Shown: positions 18,511-27,378, counted from the first letter of the stretch. The stretch: 64,000 nt of DNA from Bacillus paralicheniformis (GCF_001042485.2 NZ_LBMN02000012.1:428630-492629), one strand, 5' to 3'. A program made the numbers and translations. Notes: generated by a model not told the origin, from the letters alone.

Positions 18511-18546
18511 AAAAGGATGGCTCACTTTTGAAGCCATCCTTTTTTC
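18511..18546. terminator. Terminator between the 24-residue gene and yhbF
   Basis: Perfect 10-bp stem AAGGATGGCT / AGCCATCCTT with T-run on the plus strand and A-run on the other side, so it probably works in both directions. Confidence 0.85.
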
Positions 18547-18562
18547 GTAACATAACACTGTT

Positions 18563-19264
18563 TTATTCCTGTTGATCTTCATTTACTTCAGACTTAGGAG
18601 ATACCCGGCAGCTGCTTTTGTATTCAACTTTCTCAATCTTGCATCCGGGCCCTATATGCACGCGGTTTCCCCTGACCATGCGGGCCTCCGTGTTTTCCAG
18701 GTAAATATCATCTCCTTCGATTGTCCCTGCTGAGAGAAAACCTCCGTTTCTATTAAACAAGAGCTCGCGTTTTTTGACAATCTTAATATGCGTGCCGCCG
18801 ATATCGCCAATCGAACTGTTTCCGAACTTTAAGCCGATGTCAATCGCGCCGGCGTTCAGCAGACCCTTTACGTCCAAGCTGCCCGTCAGTGTAAAATCCT
18901 CTGCCTCACAATCGCCTCTTACGTTCAGTGCGCCTTTGAAATCGCACGTTTCAGCCGCCATATTACCCCCGATATTGATAATGCCTTTTACGGCTGCATC
19001 GCTGATGTCGGCGTCCTCAGAAACATCCGCCGTCCCGTACACTCTGGCTTTGTCAGCTTTCAGCCTCCCTCGGATCTCTGTTTCCCCGTGTACACTAAAG
19101 CTTTTGATTGTCGCATCGCCTGACAATTCGCTTGTGCCGTGTGTACTGAATTTTTCACATTCAATGTTTCCTGTGATCGTTCCTTCACCTCTGATGAGAA
19201 CATGATGGAATGATCCGCCTCCGGCATTTCCGGAGCCGTGTATTTTCAAGTCGTGTTTCTTCAT
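18563..19264 (-). CDS. yhbF: Bactofilin BacF (YhbF)
   Basis: 233 residues rich in Gly-x-hydrophobic periodicity (GTSELSGDATIKSFSVHG, GTADVSEDADISDAAVKG), the right-handed beta-helix pattern of polymer-forming bactofilins. It follows yhbE by 14 nt. In B. subtilis BacE and BacF are needed for flagellar hook and filament assembly and motility. Last gene of the yhbDEF operon. Confidence 0.85.
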   Translation of the reverse strand: MKKHDLKIHGSGNAGGGSFHHVLIRGEGTITGNIECEKFSTHGTSELSGDATIKSFSVHGETEIRGRLKADKARVYGTADVSEDADISDAAVKGIINIGGNMAAETCDFKGALNVRGDCEAEDFTLTGSLDVKGLLNAGAIDIGLKFGNSSIGDIGGTHIKIVKKRELLFNRNGGFLSAGTIEGDDIYLENTEARMVRGNRVHIGPGCKIEKVEYKSSCRVSPKSEVNEDQQE

Positions 19265-19278
19265 GTCCTATCCCTCCG

Positions 19279-20004
19279 CTATATTTTCCTCTTCTCTCCG
19301 ACTTTTGCCGTTTCCGCCACCCGGATATCTTCCTTATACTCAATCAGGTCGATGTCGCAATTTTCGCCGATGATAACCGAATTGCCCCGGACAACTTTCG
19401 CGGCCGTATTGGCGAGTTCAATTTGATCCCCTTCAATCAGCTCGGCAGACAGTCTCGGAGGAGAAATAAGCGGCGTTAAAAACGAGAACAACTTCGATTG
19501 ATGTGCAGTGCAGACGATCCGCCGGCACCCGATTTCTTTCACTTTACTTTCACCGCCGTGAACCTTAATCTCAATTTGTTCCGCGTTTAAAAGCCCGTCG
19601 ATTGTAAAATAGCCTTCCGCAGTAAAATGTTCCACTTCGCAGTCTTTGCCGATTGACGTTTTTCCGCGAACGATTGCTTCGTCGCCTTTCACATGTCCGC
19701 TAATGCCGGCATAGCCTAAGACTTTAAGCTGTTCTGCTTCGACATCGCCATCCACCTTTGCAGAACCGTCGATTCTGACCTTGGAAGCTGCGATTGCGCC
19801 GTTTAGTTTGGCGTGGCCGCTGATTCTCAGCTCATCCGCTTTCACGTCTCCGTTTACAGTCCCGGTGCCGCTGCAGCTGAACCTTTCGCAGTCAATATCG
19901 CCGTTAATCGTTCCTTTGCCGTTTAATTCAACCGTTTGATACGTGCCTCCGCCTGAACTGCCAAATCCGTTTATCAATAAATTCTCCATCTTTTGATCCT
20001 CCAT
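19279..20004 (-). CDS. yhbE: Bactofilin BacE (YhbE)
   Basis: 241 residues with the same beta-helix repeats as its neighbour (GKGTINGDIDCERFSCSGTG and following turns), so the two are tandem paralogues. It starts one base before the yhbD stop region ends, meaning tight coupling. Cytosolic polymer-forming protein. Confidence 0.85.
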   Translation of the reverse strand: MEDQKMENLLINGFGSSGGGTYQTVELNGKGTINGDIDCERFSCSGTGTVNGDVKADELRISGHAKLNGAIAASKVRIDGSAKVDGDVEAEQLKVLGYAGISGHVKGDEAIVRGKTSIGKDCEVEHFTAEGYFTIDGLLNAEQIEIKVHGGESKVKEIGCRRIVCTAHQSKLFSFLTPLISPPRLSAELIEGDQIELANTAAKVVRGNSVIIGENCDIDLIEYKEDIRVAETAKVGEKRKI

Positions 20005-20619
20005 TTACATAAATTTTGTTTTCAATTCTTCGCTGCTCGCTGCCAGATTGATGTCAGCGGCGACCTTGACTCCTTTTTCCAACACGATGCTGCCCTCGGT
20101 GATCAGACATGTTGCAATGCCGAGCTTCCGAAGCACAATCAGCCTCCCTTTGTTCTCCGCCTCGTGCGACATGATGACATCCAGCACCATTTTTCCTTCA
20201 TCCAGGCTGATGTCGCCGGATTGGAGCAGGCCTTCCAGCACATAAGCCGCAAGCGCTTCTGTCAGATGAAATGGATCATCGCGCTTTCCGGTGCATTCTT
20301 CAAAAAACGTCATGACCGCTTGTGAAACGATGCCTTTTTCAAGCAGTTCCCCGCGGCTCGCGCTAAGTTCGGACAGACCGGGTGTAAACATTTCCGCCAT
20401 TTCATCAAGGGAAAGATTTTCTTTCATGCTTTGAATGGTTTCGATTCTTTTTAAAATGTCTTCCTTCGGAAAAAACGTTTCTTGTCCGGTGAACGTCGAT
20501 TTCCGGATAAACCACTCTTCCGGTATTAAATTTTTCCGTTTCCATCTATAGAGCTGCCCGTATGAGATCGAAGTCAAATCCAGCAGCTCTTTTTTTGAAA
20601 TTAAATCATCCTGAACCAT
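20005..20619 (-). CDS. yhbD: YhbD, MerR-like HTH regulator or adaptor (DUF4004)
   Basis: 204 residues from the ATG at 20619, chosen because AAAGGAG lies 9 nt upstream; a start at 20643 would overlap that site. The N-terminus (SKKELLDLTSISYGQLYRWK) reads as a MerR-type winged helix, with FFPKEDILKRIE as the second part. The rest is helical with a left-over beta part. First gene of yhbDEF. An inverted repeat overlaps its promoter, which suggests self-regulation. Confidence 0.75.
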   Translation of the reverse strand: MVQDDLISKKELLDLTSISYGQLYRWKRKNLIPEEWFIRKSTFTGQETFFPKEDILKRIETIQSMKENLSLDEMAEMFTPGLSELSASRGELLEKGIVSQAVMTFFEECTGKRDDPFHLTEALAAYVLEGLLQSGDISLDEGKMVLDVIMSHEAENKGRLIVLRKLGIATCLITEGSIVLEKGVKVAADINLAASSEELKTKFM

Positions 20620-20643
20620 CTGTTTCAGCTCCTTTACACACAT

Positions 20644-20663
20644 TGTAACATAACACTGTTACA
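20644..20663 (-). promoter_or_regulatory. Inverted repeat at the yhbDEF promoter
   Basis: TGTAAC, 8 nt, GTTACA. On the minus strand it overlaps a possible -10 (TATGTT, 17 nt after TTTACT). The same 16-mer GTAACATAACACTGTT is found again at 18547-18562, directly after the yhbF stop codon. Confidence 0.5.
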
Positions 20664-20672
20664 TTAGAAAGT

Positions 20673-20706
20673 AAAAAAAGAACCCTCTGTTAAAAAGGGC
20701 TCTTTT
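20673..20706 (-). terminator. Terminator of trmL
   Basis: AAGAACCCT / AGGGCTCTT stem; A-run on the plus strand gives T-run on the minus strand. Confidence 0.75.
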
Positions 20707-20717
20707 CCTGATAAAGC

Positions 20718-21191
20718 TTAAGTCAAATCTCTGTAATTCTGCTGGCGAAGCGCCTCGTACACGAGGATTGCTGCAGTATTTGATAAGTTCAGTGATCTGA
20801 CATGCTCTGTCATCGGCAGGCGCAGACAGCGATCCATGTTTTGTTCGATCAGCTCTTTCGGCAAGCCGTTCGTCTCTCTTCCGAAGACAAAGAAGTGATC
20901 TTCGTTTTGATCTGAATAATCAAATGAAGTGTGCGGTTTTTGACCGAATTTTGTAATGAAGAAAAAACGGCCGTCAGGATGGGCATTAAACAATTCGTCC
21001 AATGAGTCGTGGTAGACGACATTGACGAATTCCCAATAATCAAGACCTGCCCGCTTGAGCATTTTATCGTCGGTTGAAAAGCCGAGCGGTCTGATTAAAT
21101 GAAGCGTTGTATCTGTTGCTGCACAAGTCCGTGCGATATTTCCTGTGTTTGCAGGAATTTCTGGTTGATATAGTACGACATGCAATGCCAA
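20718..21191 (-). CDS. trmL: tRNA (cytidine/uridine 34-2'-O)-methyltransferase TrmL (CspR)
   Basis: 157 residues, a minimal SPOUT methyltransferase. The C-terminal trefoil knot motifs are seen: VFGRETNGLPKEL, LRLPM, and SLNLSNTAAILVYEALRQ. It methylates the ribose of the wobble base of tRNA-Leu(CmAA) and tRNA-Leu(cmnm5UmAA); both substrate tRNA genes happen to be encoded at the right end of this window. Confidence 0.94.
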   Translation of the reverse strand: MALHVVLYQPEIPANTGNIARTCAATDTTLHLIRPLGFSTDDKMLKRAGLDYWEFVNVVYHDSLDELFNAHPDGRFFFITKFGQKPHTSFDYSDQNEDHFFVFGRETNGLPKELIEQNMDRCLRLPMTEHVRSLNLSNTAAILVYEALRQQNYRDLT

Positions 21192-21238
21192 AAGTATTCA
21201 CCTCTGTTTTTCTGATCCGCTGTTTATTATACCACTCA

Positions 21239-22141
21239 TTACGATTTTGTCGTATCATCTGATATATGAAAAAACGCATATCGAATCGATGAAGTATAAG
21301 CAGGCGAATCCTCGTAAGACCAGTACCTCATCCGGCAGTCGTGCGTTTGCGCGTTCACCAGCGGCATATTGCTTTTATCCTTTGCCGTCACAAGAGCCAC
21401 GTGGTCAAATCTTCCGTCTCCGTTAAAATCATAGCAAATGACATCGCCTTCGATCAGCTCTTTCGCGGCCCGCTTTTGAACCGCTCGGAGGCCGGCTTTT
21501 GACTGCTTCAAAAAGGTTCTGAGCGAATGAGCGACAGTCCAGCTGTAACTCCAGGAATGGTTTTGCATCCACCAGCCTTTTCCTCTGTTCGGATAGCCGC
21601 GCATCGGCGCATCTCCGGCCCTTATGCACTGGGAAATAAAGTTTGTGCAATTGTCTTCAAAGTTTTTGTAAGCGGGATTTCGTTTATTCCAATACGTTTC
21701 CGCATAGCGCACCGCGGCCAGCCGGTCATAGCGGAACGCCCTTCCCAGCAATTCGCGCATCTCATCATCGCCGCTTTCAGGCTCAGGATAAGACTGTGCG
21801 GCCGGACGCGGGGCCTTGGAATCTTTGATGACCATCTGATCATACAAAATGGCGCTTCTGTCTTCAATATGTTCTTCCATATACATATCATCCCCGTCTT
21901 TGCACAAGTATGCGGTATGGGTTTGATAGTTCACATGCGACGCGCCGTCTTCATCAAGCCAGTGCTCTTTTACAGCTGCTTTTATATTGGCCTTCACGAT
22001 CTGCACGCCGCGTTTTTGAAAAAGCCTCCGCTTCCGTTCAATGATTTCAAAACCCCCGGCATCCCGCCAGTTTGTTTCATCTTTTCCGTTGATTAAGTAA
22101 TGAAGTCTGGCTTTCAGGAGCTGCTCGATGATCTGTTTCAA
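21239..22141 (-). CDS. yhbB: Amidase-domain protein YhbB
   Basis: 300 residues. The C-terminal half is a putative amidase domain (PF12671 type) of CHAP/NlpC-like fold: NCTNFISQCIRAG has the catalytic Cys near 171, RFDHVALVT the His near 252, and a WSYEDSPAYTSS tail. No signal peptide. In B. subtilis yhbB is expressed in the mother cell. Likely cell-wall peptide or spore-coat related; substrate unknown. Confidence 0.82.
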   Translation of the reverse strand: MKQIIEQLLKARLHYLINGKDETNWRDAGGFEIIERKRRLFQKRGVQIVKANIKAAVKEHWLDEDGASHVNYQTHTAYLCKDGDDMYMEEHIEDRSAILYDQMVIKDSKAPRPAAQSYPEPESGDDEMRELLGRAFRYDRLAAVRYAETYWNKRNPAYKNFEDNCTNFISQCIRAGDAPMRGYPNRGKGWWMQNHSWSYSWTVAHSLRTFLKQSKAGLRAVQKRAAKELIEGDVICYDFNGDGRFDHVALVTAKDKSNMPLVNAQTHDCRMRYWSYEDSPAYTSSIRYAFFHISDDTTKS

Positions 22142-22204
22142 GGGCTACACCACCATATGTTTGTTAATTCATTTCTCATCATTAAACATATGTCAGGACA
22201 GCCC

Positions 22205-23353
22205 TTAATTAGTCGCACTCGTTTCTTTTAAAAGAGCGATGCCTTTTTGGATTTCAGCTTTTGCTTCTTCATCCTGCTCGTGCGCGAGCGCGCGCTCCAA
22301 TTCACCCATCACATCTGCTCCGCCGATCTTTCCGACCGCCCATGCGGCGGTTCCCCTGATGACCGGTCGCGGATCTTTGTGCATCAGCTCAATCAGTTCA
22401 GGGAGAGCGTCCGTTTCTTTAAAATGGGCAAGTGCGATAATCGCATTTCTCTGAATCGGCTTTTTGCCTCTCCATGAGCCGGCCACGTGGCCGAACTTTT
22501 CTTTAAATTCGCGATTCGACATCGTCAGAAGCGGTTTTAAAAGCGGCTTGGCAATCTCAGGGTCCGGCTCCATTTCAGGATGCAGATGAAAATCGACCCC
22601 TTTATTTTTCGGGCATACCATCTGGCACGTATCACAGCCGTAGATCCTATTCCCGATTTTCGTACGGAACTCGTCGGGCAGAAAACCTTTTGTCTGCGTC
22701 TGAAAAGCGATGCAGCGCTGGGAGTTGAGCTGCCCGGGGTTGACGAGCGCACCGGTCGGGCATGCCTCGATACATTTGTTGCATGAGCCGCATTGATCTT
22801 CGATTCTCTCATCAGGCTCGAACGGAATATTCGTAATCATTTCCGCCAAGTAAACGTAAGACCCGAATTCAGGCGTAATGATCATGCAGTTCTTTCCGCT
22901 CCAGCCGATGCCCGCGCGCTCTGCGACAGCTCTGTCCGACAGCTCACCGGTGTCAACCATCGATTTCGTTCTGACATCGCTGCGCTGCGCTTTCAAAAAT
23001 TCTTCCAGCTGATCAAGCTTTTCCCGCAGGACATGATGATAATCCTTTCCCCAGGAAGCTCTGCAAAAGATGCCCCTCCGTTCGCCTTTCTTGCTTCTCG
23101 GCGCATCTTTCATTTTTGAAGGGTAAGCAAGGGCGATGGCGATGATCGATTTCGCCTTCGGCAAAAGCAGATCCGGGTTCGTCCGCTTTTCAAGATCGGG
23201 TTCTTCAAAGCCTGATTCATAGCCGAGGGTCCGGTTCTCAATCAATCGTTCTTTTAATGTTTCAAAAGTATCTGCACTGGCGAACCGGATTTTATCGATG
23301 CCGATTTCCTGTGCGAATTCGATGACATCCTGTTTCAGTTTTTTCACATCCAT
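22205..23353 (-). CDS. queG: Epoxyqueuosine reductase QueG
   Basis: 382 residues. It has the QueG cobalamin-binding N-terminal domain with MVDTGELSDRAVAERAGIGW, then two 4Fe-4S motifs: CGSCNKCIEACPTGAL and CDTCQMVCPKNKG. The C-terminal HEAT repeats (VIRGTAAWAVGKIGG) bind the tRNA. It makes queuosine at position 34 of tRNAs with GUN anticodons; Asn, Asp, Tyr and His substrates are all in the tRNA operon at the right. Confidence 0.94.
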   Translation of the reverse strand: MDVKKLKQDVIEFAQEIGIDKIRFASADTFETLKERLIENRTLGYESGFEEPDLEKRTNPDLLLPKAKSIIAIALAYPSKMKDAPRSKKGERRGIFCRASWGKDYHHVLREKLDQLEEFLKAQRSDVRTKSMVDTGELSDRAVAERAGIGWSGKNCMIITPEFGSYVYLAEMITNIPFEPDERIEDQCGSCNKCIEACPTGALVNPGQLNSQRCIAFQTQTKGFLPDEFRTKIGNRIYGCDTCQMVCPKNKGVDFHLHPEMEPDPEIAKPLLKPLLTMSNREFKEKFGHVAGSWRGKKPIQRNAIIALAHFKETDALPELIELMHKDPRPVIRGTAAWAVGKIGGADVMGELERALAHEQDEEAKAEIQKGIALLKETSATN

Positions 23354-23433
23354 CGTGCAGAGCCTCCTTTCTTTGTTTTCGTTTTCGCTCTCTGTATAAT
23401 AGAGTGTACCATGACACGGGAGATGAATTTAAA

Positions 23434-24063
23434 TTGGAACTTCGTTTGCAAATCGCGCCTGCTATTTTAAACCGCATTCCTTCATTTAAGGTTGGCGCTG
23501 TGTTATATCAAGATATTGAGATCACCGGCTCCCCGCAAATGCTCAAAGGCCGGCTCCGCCTTTTTCAGGAATCGCTGTTTTTTGACTATGCCGATCGCAG
23601 TCCCGAAGATGAATCGGCCGTTAAAGAATGGCATGATGCCTTCCGTGAGCTGAACCCGTCTTATTCAGGACGGGAAAGCGGACTCGAACGGATGCTGAAA
23701 GATATCAAAGAACAACGCTTTGTTGAGCCGGAAAATTCAGCGATTGATCTGAGCCGTTTTTTCTCCCTCAAATATTTGATACCGGTTCATATATATGATG
23801 CCCGGAAATTAAACGGTCCGATCAAAATCGAACCCGGAAGTCCCGGCGAGATCATCACGTTCTCCGATGATGCTGGAGCATTCGGCACGATCACCGGAAA
23901 CCTCAGCCTTCATCATGCAGGAACGGATACAAAAGATGCCTTGCAGCTCGTCTTTTTCAGGCCCTCATTATCTATAGAAGAATCCCGCCGCCTGCTCGAG
24001 TCTTTAACAAAAATGTTCGAACAAATTCACGGCGGCGAACATATCTCAACCGTCTTTCCTTAA
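23434..24063 (+). CDS. B3/B4 tRNA-binding domain protein (PheRS beta-like)
   Basis: 209 residues from a TTG at 23434 with GGGAG 11 nt upstream. The frame extends to a GTG at 23404, but that is only a few bases past a TATAAT (23395-23400) and would leave no leader. The body matches the B3/4 domain that in phenylalanyl-tRNA synthetase beta edits mis-charged Tyr-tRNA; stand-alone forms may be trans-editing factors. Convergent with nothing; ends at its own terminator. Confidence 0.7.
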   Translation: MELRLQIAPAILNRIPSFKVGAVLYQDIEITGSPQMLKGRLRLFQESLFFDYADRSPEDESAVKEWHDAFRELNPSYSGRESGLERMLKDIKEQRFVEPENSAIDLSRFFSLKYLIPVHIYDARKLNGPIKIEPGSPGEIITFSDDAGAFGTITGNLSLHHAGTDTKDALQLVFFRPSLSIEESRRLLESLTKMFEQIHGGEHISTVFP

Positions 24064-24093
24064 AAACCTGTTCTTAAAGAGAGCAGGTTTTTT
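24062..24093 (+). terminator. Terminator of the B3/B4 protein gene
   Basis: AACCTGTTCT / AGAGCAGGTT-type stem with TTTTTT. Confidence 0.8.
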
Positions 24094-24171
24094 ACGATGA
24101 TTTCATACATGAAAAAACGCAATGCTTCGTTTAATCTGAGAAACGAAACACTGCGTTATAAACAGTATGTA

Positions 24172-24245
24172 TGGAGCGGGTGATGGGAATCGAACCCACG
24201 ACATCAGCTTGGAAGGCTGAGGTTTTACCACTAAACTACACCCGC
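24172..24245 (-). tRNA. tRNA-Gly (UCC)
   Basis: Minus strand: acceptor GCGGGTG / CACCCGC, anticodon loop CTTCCAA, T-loop GTTCGATTC, CCA encoded. A lone tRNA gene. Confidence 0.95.
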
Positions 24246-24336
24246 ATATGATCTCTAAAAACAACATCATCGTTTTGACTTTTATTATGTTACACGTTTA
24301 TTAAAATTTCGTCAAGGGTATATTAAAAATTTGTCG

Positions 24337-24373
24337 AAAAAAAGCCGCCGATATGAACATCGGCAGCTTTTTT
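24337..24373 (-). terminator. Terminator of rpsN2
   Basis: Stem GCTGCCGAT / ATCGGCGGC with A/T runs on both sides. Confidence 0.85.
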
Positions 24374-24388
24374 CCGGACATTGACAGA

Positions 24389-24658
24389 TTACCAGCTGGA
24401 TTTCTTCACACCTGGTACCTGGCCTTTATATGCTAACTCTCTGAACGCGATCCGCGACATTTTAAACTTTCTCATATATCCTCGCGGCCTTCCGGTCACT
24501 TCGCAGCGGTTATGCAGCCTTGATGGCGCCGAGTCGCGCGGAAGCTTGCTCAAAGCTCTGTAATCGCCTTTTTCTTTTAGTTCTTTTCTGAGTTCCGCAT
24601 ATTGTTCAACAAGCTTTTGGCGCTTTTTTTCTTTAGCAATTTTTGATTTCTTGGCCAC
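24389..24658 (-). CDS. rpsN2: Zinc-independent ribosomal protein S14 paralogue (RpsN2 / YhzA)
   Basis: 89 residues from a GTG at 24658, with AAGGAGG 9 nt upstream; a longer frame to 24775 lacks a ribosome site. It has the S14 core ([20 protein letters not shown]) but lacks the two CxxC pairs of the zinc form, so it is the C- type. In B. subtilis it replaces the zinc-containing S14 when zinc is scarce, freeing zinc. A Zur box lies just upstream. Confidence 0.95.
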   Translation of the reverse strand: MAKKSKIAKEKKRQKLVEQYAELRKELKEKGDYRALSKLPRDSAPSRLHNRCEVTGRPRGYMRKFKMSRIAFRELAYKGQVPGVKKSSW

Positions 24659-24680
24659 TCTGAGTATCCTCCTTCTCAAT

Positions 24681-24701
24681 AAAGCGTAATGATTACGATT
24701 T
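24681..24701 (-). promoter_or_regulatory. Zur operator of rpsN2
   Basis: AAATCGTAATCATTACGCTTT on the minus strand departs from the palindromic Zur consensus AAATCGTAATNATTACGATTT at two bases or fewer, and sits 23 nt before the start codon. Known biology of yhzA in B. subtilis agrees. Confidence 0.9.
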
Positions 24702-24732
24702 AAATTTATCACAACCCGTCTTCCGATGCAAA

Positions 24733-24762
24733 TAAAAAAAGCCTGCCTCAAGTAGCAAGCTC
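24733..24762 (-). terminator. Terminator of the peptide-export operon
   Basis: AGCTTGC / GCAGGCT stem followed by TTTTTTT on the minus strand. Confidence 0.75.
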
Positions 24763-24764
24763 TT

Positions 24765-25049
24765 TTAAGATTCACCCTTTTTTTTCTGATAAATTGATGA
24801 AATCGCGGCCGTTATAATAAAAATGCCGATAAACAGCCCGATCATAATGAAGAAAAAGTTGGGCTTCACCTGGAATGAAAAAGCCGATTCGCTCTCCATG
24901 ACAAACGACAAACTGTTAAACAGGATATCGTTGCTCGTTTGATTTGAAAAAAGATGATAAAACAAAAGCGCAGCCGCAAGCATCGGAAATGCGAGAAAGC
25001 TTGAGAAACTGGCAAAGATTAGTCCCTGCTTTAAAGAGTTTGTATTCAT
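24765..25049 (-). CDS. Small two-helix membrane protein of the peptide operon
   Basis: 94 residues with one membrane helix at 10-32 and another at 64-84, and a basic C-terminus (YQKKKGES). GGAGG precedes the ATG, and it overlaps the protease gene by 4 nt, so it is translationally coupled. Not recognised. The position at the end of a peptide export operon and the small size would suit an immunity protein; this is inference. Confidence 0.6.
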   Translation of the reverse strand: MNTNSLKQGLIFASFSSFLAFPMLAAALLFYHLFSNQTSNDILFNSLSFVMESESAFSFQVKPNFFFIMIGLFIGIFIITAAISSIYQKKKGES

Positions 25050-25954
25050 GATGATTTACCTCCAATTCCTCTGATCATCAGCTGTTTCATAATCGACTTT
25101 CCGTCACCCATAAACGGAAGCAGATACATCATATGCAGAGCATAAGTGGAAAAGAACAGAAGCATGCCGACCGAGACCGCGTTTTCCTGAAGAAAAAAGA
25201 TCGTAAACAGCACGCCAGCTATTCCGAGCGCCCCTGGTATAAGCGGCCCCAACGCCGTAATCCAAATCGACTTTTTATCATACGGCGATATGACAGGCCT
25301 GATAAATTTGACGGACATCATATCAGCCGCTAAAAACCCTTGAGGCCCGTTTTTTCCGACAAATTTCCGGTGCGCGATGCCGTGCACCACTTCATGAAGC
25401 GCTGTGCCGGTGATCAACCCGAAATAGATGACGGAAAAATAAGCGGCAATGCTGATGATTGAACCGTCCGGAACGAAAATGTAAGCCGAAAGCGACAGCA
25501 TCAAAAAGACGAGCCAGAAAACAATAATTTTCTTAGAAATCACATGAAGAAATTTCATGTACAAAAACAGAAATGAATCAGAATCGCTTGAAAACCTTTC
25601 CTTGTAGCGAATATGGTACTGGCCGAAAAACTGATAGAGAAAACCGAGGAAAGACGGGCGTTCACCGTACTTCCAATTGATTAAATAGTTGCGGTTGAGC
25701 CCTGTCAGCAATTGGTGCAAATCCTTTAGCAACACCTCTTCACTGACGCGAAAGACGCCGGCCAGATCCCCGGCTATCTCCAGTTCGTCTTTTTTTCCGT
25801 CGACTTCTTTCAGCATTTGATAGGCTGTCGGATTGATGGGAAAATCCGCATCGAGATCGCGATCTGAAATATGCTTCCGATCCAGCTTCACATGCTCTGG
25901 AAAATAGGGAATTTTTTTGATTCCGACCAGTGCTTTCAACATCCTAATGATCAT
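25046..25954 (-). CDS. PqqD-like / M50-type membrane metalloprotease
   Basis: 302 residues, GGAGG 7 nt before the ATG. Residues about 15-95 have the look of a PqqD-type peptide-recognition domain (NPTAYQMLKEVDGKKDELEIAGDL). Then come membrane helices with HEVVHGIAH near residue 190, an HExxH zinc motif within a helix, as in site-2 type proteases. Its partner motif may be MYLLPFMGDG near 277. Such proteins are found in peptide maturation clusters such as yydFGHIJ. It overlaps both neighbours by 4-11 nt. Likely cleaves or escorts the 70-residue peptide. Confidence 0.7.
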   Translation of the reverse strand: MIIRMLKALVGIKKIPYFPEHVKLDRKHISDRDLDADFPINPTAYQMLKEVDGKKDELEIAGDLAGVFRVSEEVLLKDLHQLLTGLNRNYLINWKYGERPSFLGFLYQFFGQYHIRYKERFSSDSDSFLFLYMKFLHVISKKIIVFWLVFLMLSLSAYIFVPDGSIISIAAYFSVIYFGLITGTALHEVVHGIAHRKFVGKNGPQGFLAADMMSVKFIRPVISPYDKKSIWITALGPLIPGALGIAGVLFTIFFLQENAVSVGMLLFFSTYALHMMYLLPFMGDGKSIMKQLMIRGIGGKSS

Positions 25955-27377
25955 AATGGTACCTCCATTTAAACCCTCCGTATAACAGCAGGATCAGCAG
26001 TAATTCGAGACACGGTATGAGAAACAGCAGCGCTTCGCCCGTGACTTTATCGACCGCATAATTCACGATGAAAAACAGCGGAATCATAAAGATGAGGAGC
26101 ATTCCGAAAGAGAAGATCCCCATATAAGGGTTGTTGCGGTCAAGCGGAAAAATAATGCCCGCTAAATAGAACATCGCAATTGCGTTTAATAGCACGGCAA
26201 TCGTCTTTACGAAGACCGCAAAGCTCTCAGGAAAAGTCCACGTCAACACGGAAAACAAGCAGAGTTGAATGAGGCCAAGCACACACAGCCCGAGATACTT
26301 TGACCACAAAACCGTTGTTATTTTCAAGTGCATCGCCTTGTACACCTGCATCATCCGCAGATCATTCCCATATGAATTGAAGGCGATGATGCCCGTCACG
26401 CCTCCAAGCACCAAATAGCTCTCCCCGGTAAATCCGAACTGAAATTTGTATTTTAAAAAGCATAGAGCCAAAAGTAAAAAAATGAAGTTTAAAATATTTT
26501 CTTCATTTCTGGCCTGTGATTTTATTTCTTTCACCGCCAAAGACAGCGGTTTTGACGACGGGATTTTAATAAATGAAAACAGTTTGGATGATTTTTTTTC
26601 AGTGAGGATCGGCACAACATTCAGCGACATAAACGAAGCAGTTACTGCGGCTGCCAAGATCAGCACCACCAGTATAATTCCGGCGCCTGCCGACTGACCG
26701 TTCAGCACGAGAAACAGCGGCGCTGCAAAATATGTCAGATTATAATCAAAGGTTGAATAAGCGTTCTGAATCTTCCCCAGATCAAAAGAGGTGAATCCGT
26801 AAATAACAGCTAATACGACAAGAACAAACATTGAAAAAAATTTTTGCAGCGGAAAACCGAATTTCAAGATCACCATATACACCAGGTTATAAACAAGGTT
26901 GAGAAGCGAAAAGAAAAAAATGATCTGCACAAAAAGCAGGGCAAAAAACGTAAAAGCAAACCAAAAGCCTACACCGCTGGCGACAAAATTCGGAATCAGC
27001 AGAATAGACATGATAAACAGGACAAGGAATGAAACCGCGCCGGCAAACGGAATAAAATATCCGAGACTCCTCTCGAAAGCCGTCAGCGGGAACCAGCTCA
27101 GCTGCATGGAGAAGCTGTTCTGTTCAGGCGTCCTTACTTTAAATAAAATGAAGAAAACAAACGTAAAAATCGAGACGTTCATGAACATTGAAATCACGAA
27201 CAACCCGAGTGAGCGAATTTCTCCATTCAGAAAAGCGCTTAAAAACATCCCCGTAAAGCTGTAGCCAATGATGCTCCCCATCGCAACCGCCAAAATTAAA
27301 AAAAGGGCGGCGATCATTTTTTTGGTGCCGGTATTTAAGAGCTTGCCCATTTCCTTCTGCCACATTTTCAGCATCAT
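25944..27377 (-). CDS. ABC-2 type permease of the peptide operon
   Basis: 477 residues with about 12 hydrophobic segments; no soluble domain. I place the start at the ATG 27377, which overlaps the ATPase stop (TAAAATG); a TTG at 27404 with AGGGG 8 nt ahead is the alternative. Together with the ATPase it should form an exporter. No close family recognised. Confidence 0.7.
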   Translation of the reverse strand: MMLKMWQKEMGKLLNTGTKKMIAALFLILAVAMGSIIGYSFTGMFLSAFLNGEIRSLGLFVISMFMNVSIFTFVFFILFKVRTPEQNSFSMQLSWFPLTAFERSLGYFIPFAGAVSFLVLFIMSILLIPNFVASGVGFWFAFTFFALLFVQIIFFFSLLNLVYNLVYMVILKFGFPLQKFFSMFVLVVLAVIYGFTSFDLGKIQNAYSTFDYNLTYFAAPLFLVLNGQSAGAGIILVVLILAAAVTASFMSLNVVPILTEKKSSKLFSFIKIPSSKPLSLAVKEIKSQARNEENILNFIFLLLALCFLKYKFQFGFTGESYLVLGGVTGIIAFNSYGNDLRMMQVYKAMHLKITTVLWSKYLGLCVLGLIQLCLFSVLTWTFPESFAVFVKTIAVLLNAIAMFYLAGIIFPLDRNNPYMGIFSFGMLLIFMIPLFFIVNYAVDKVTGEALLFLIPCLELLLILLLYGGFKWRYHYDH

Positions 27378-27378
27378 T

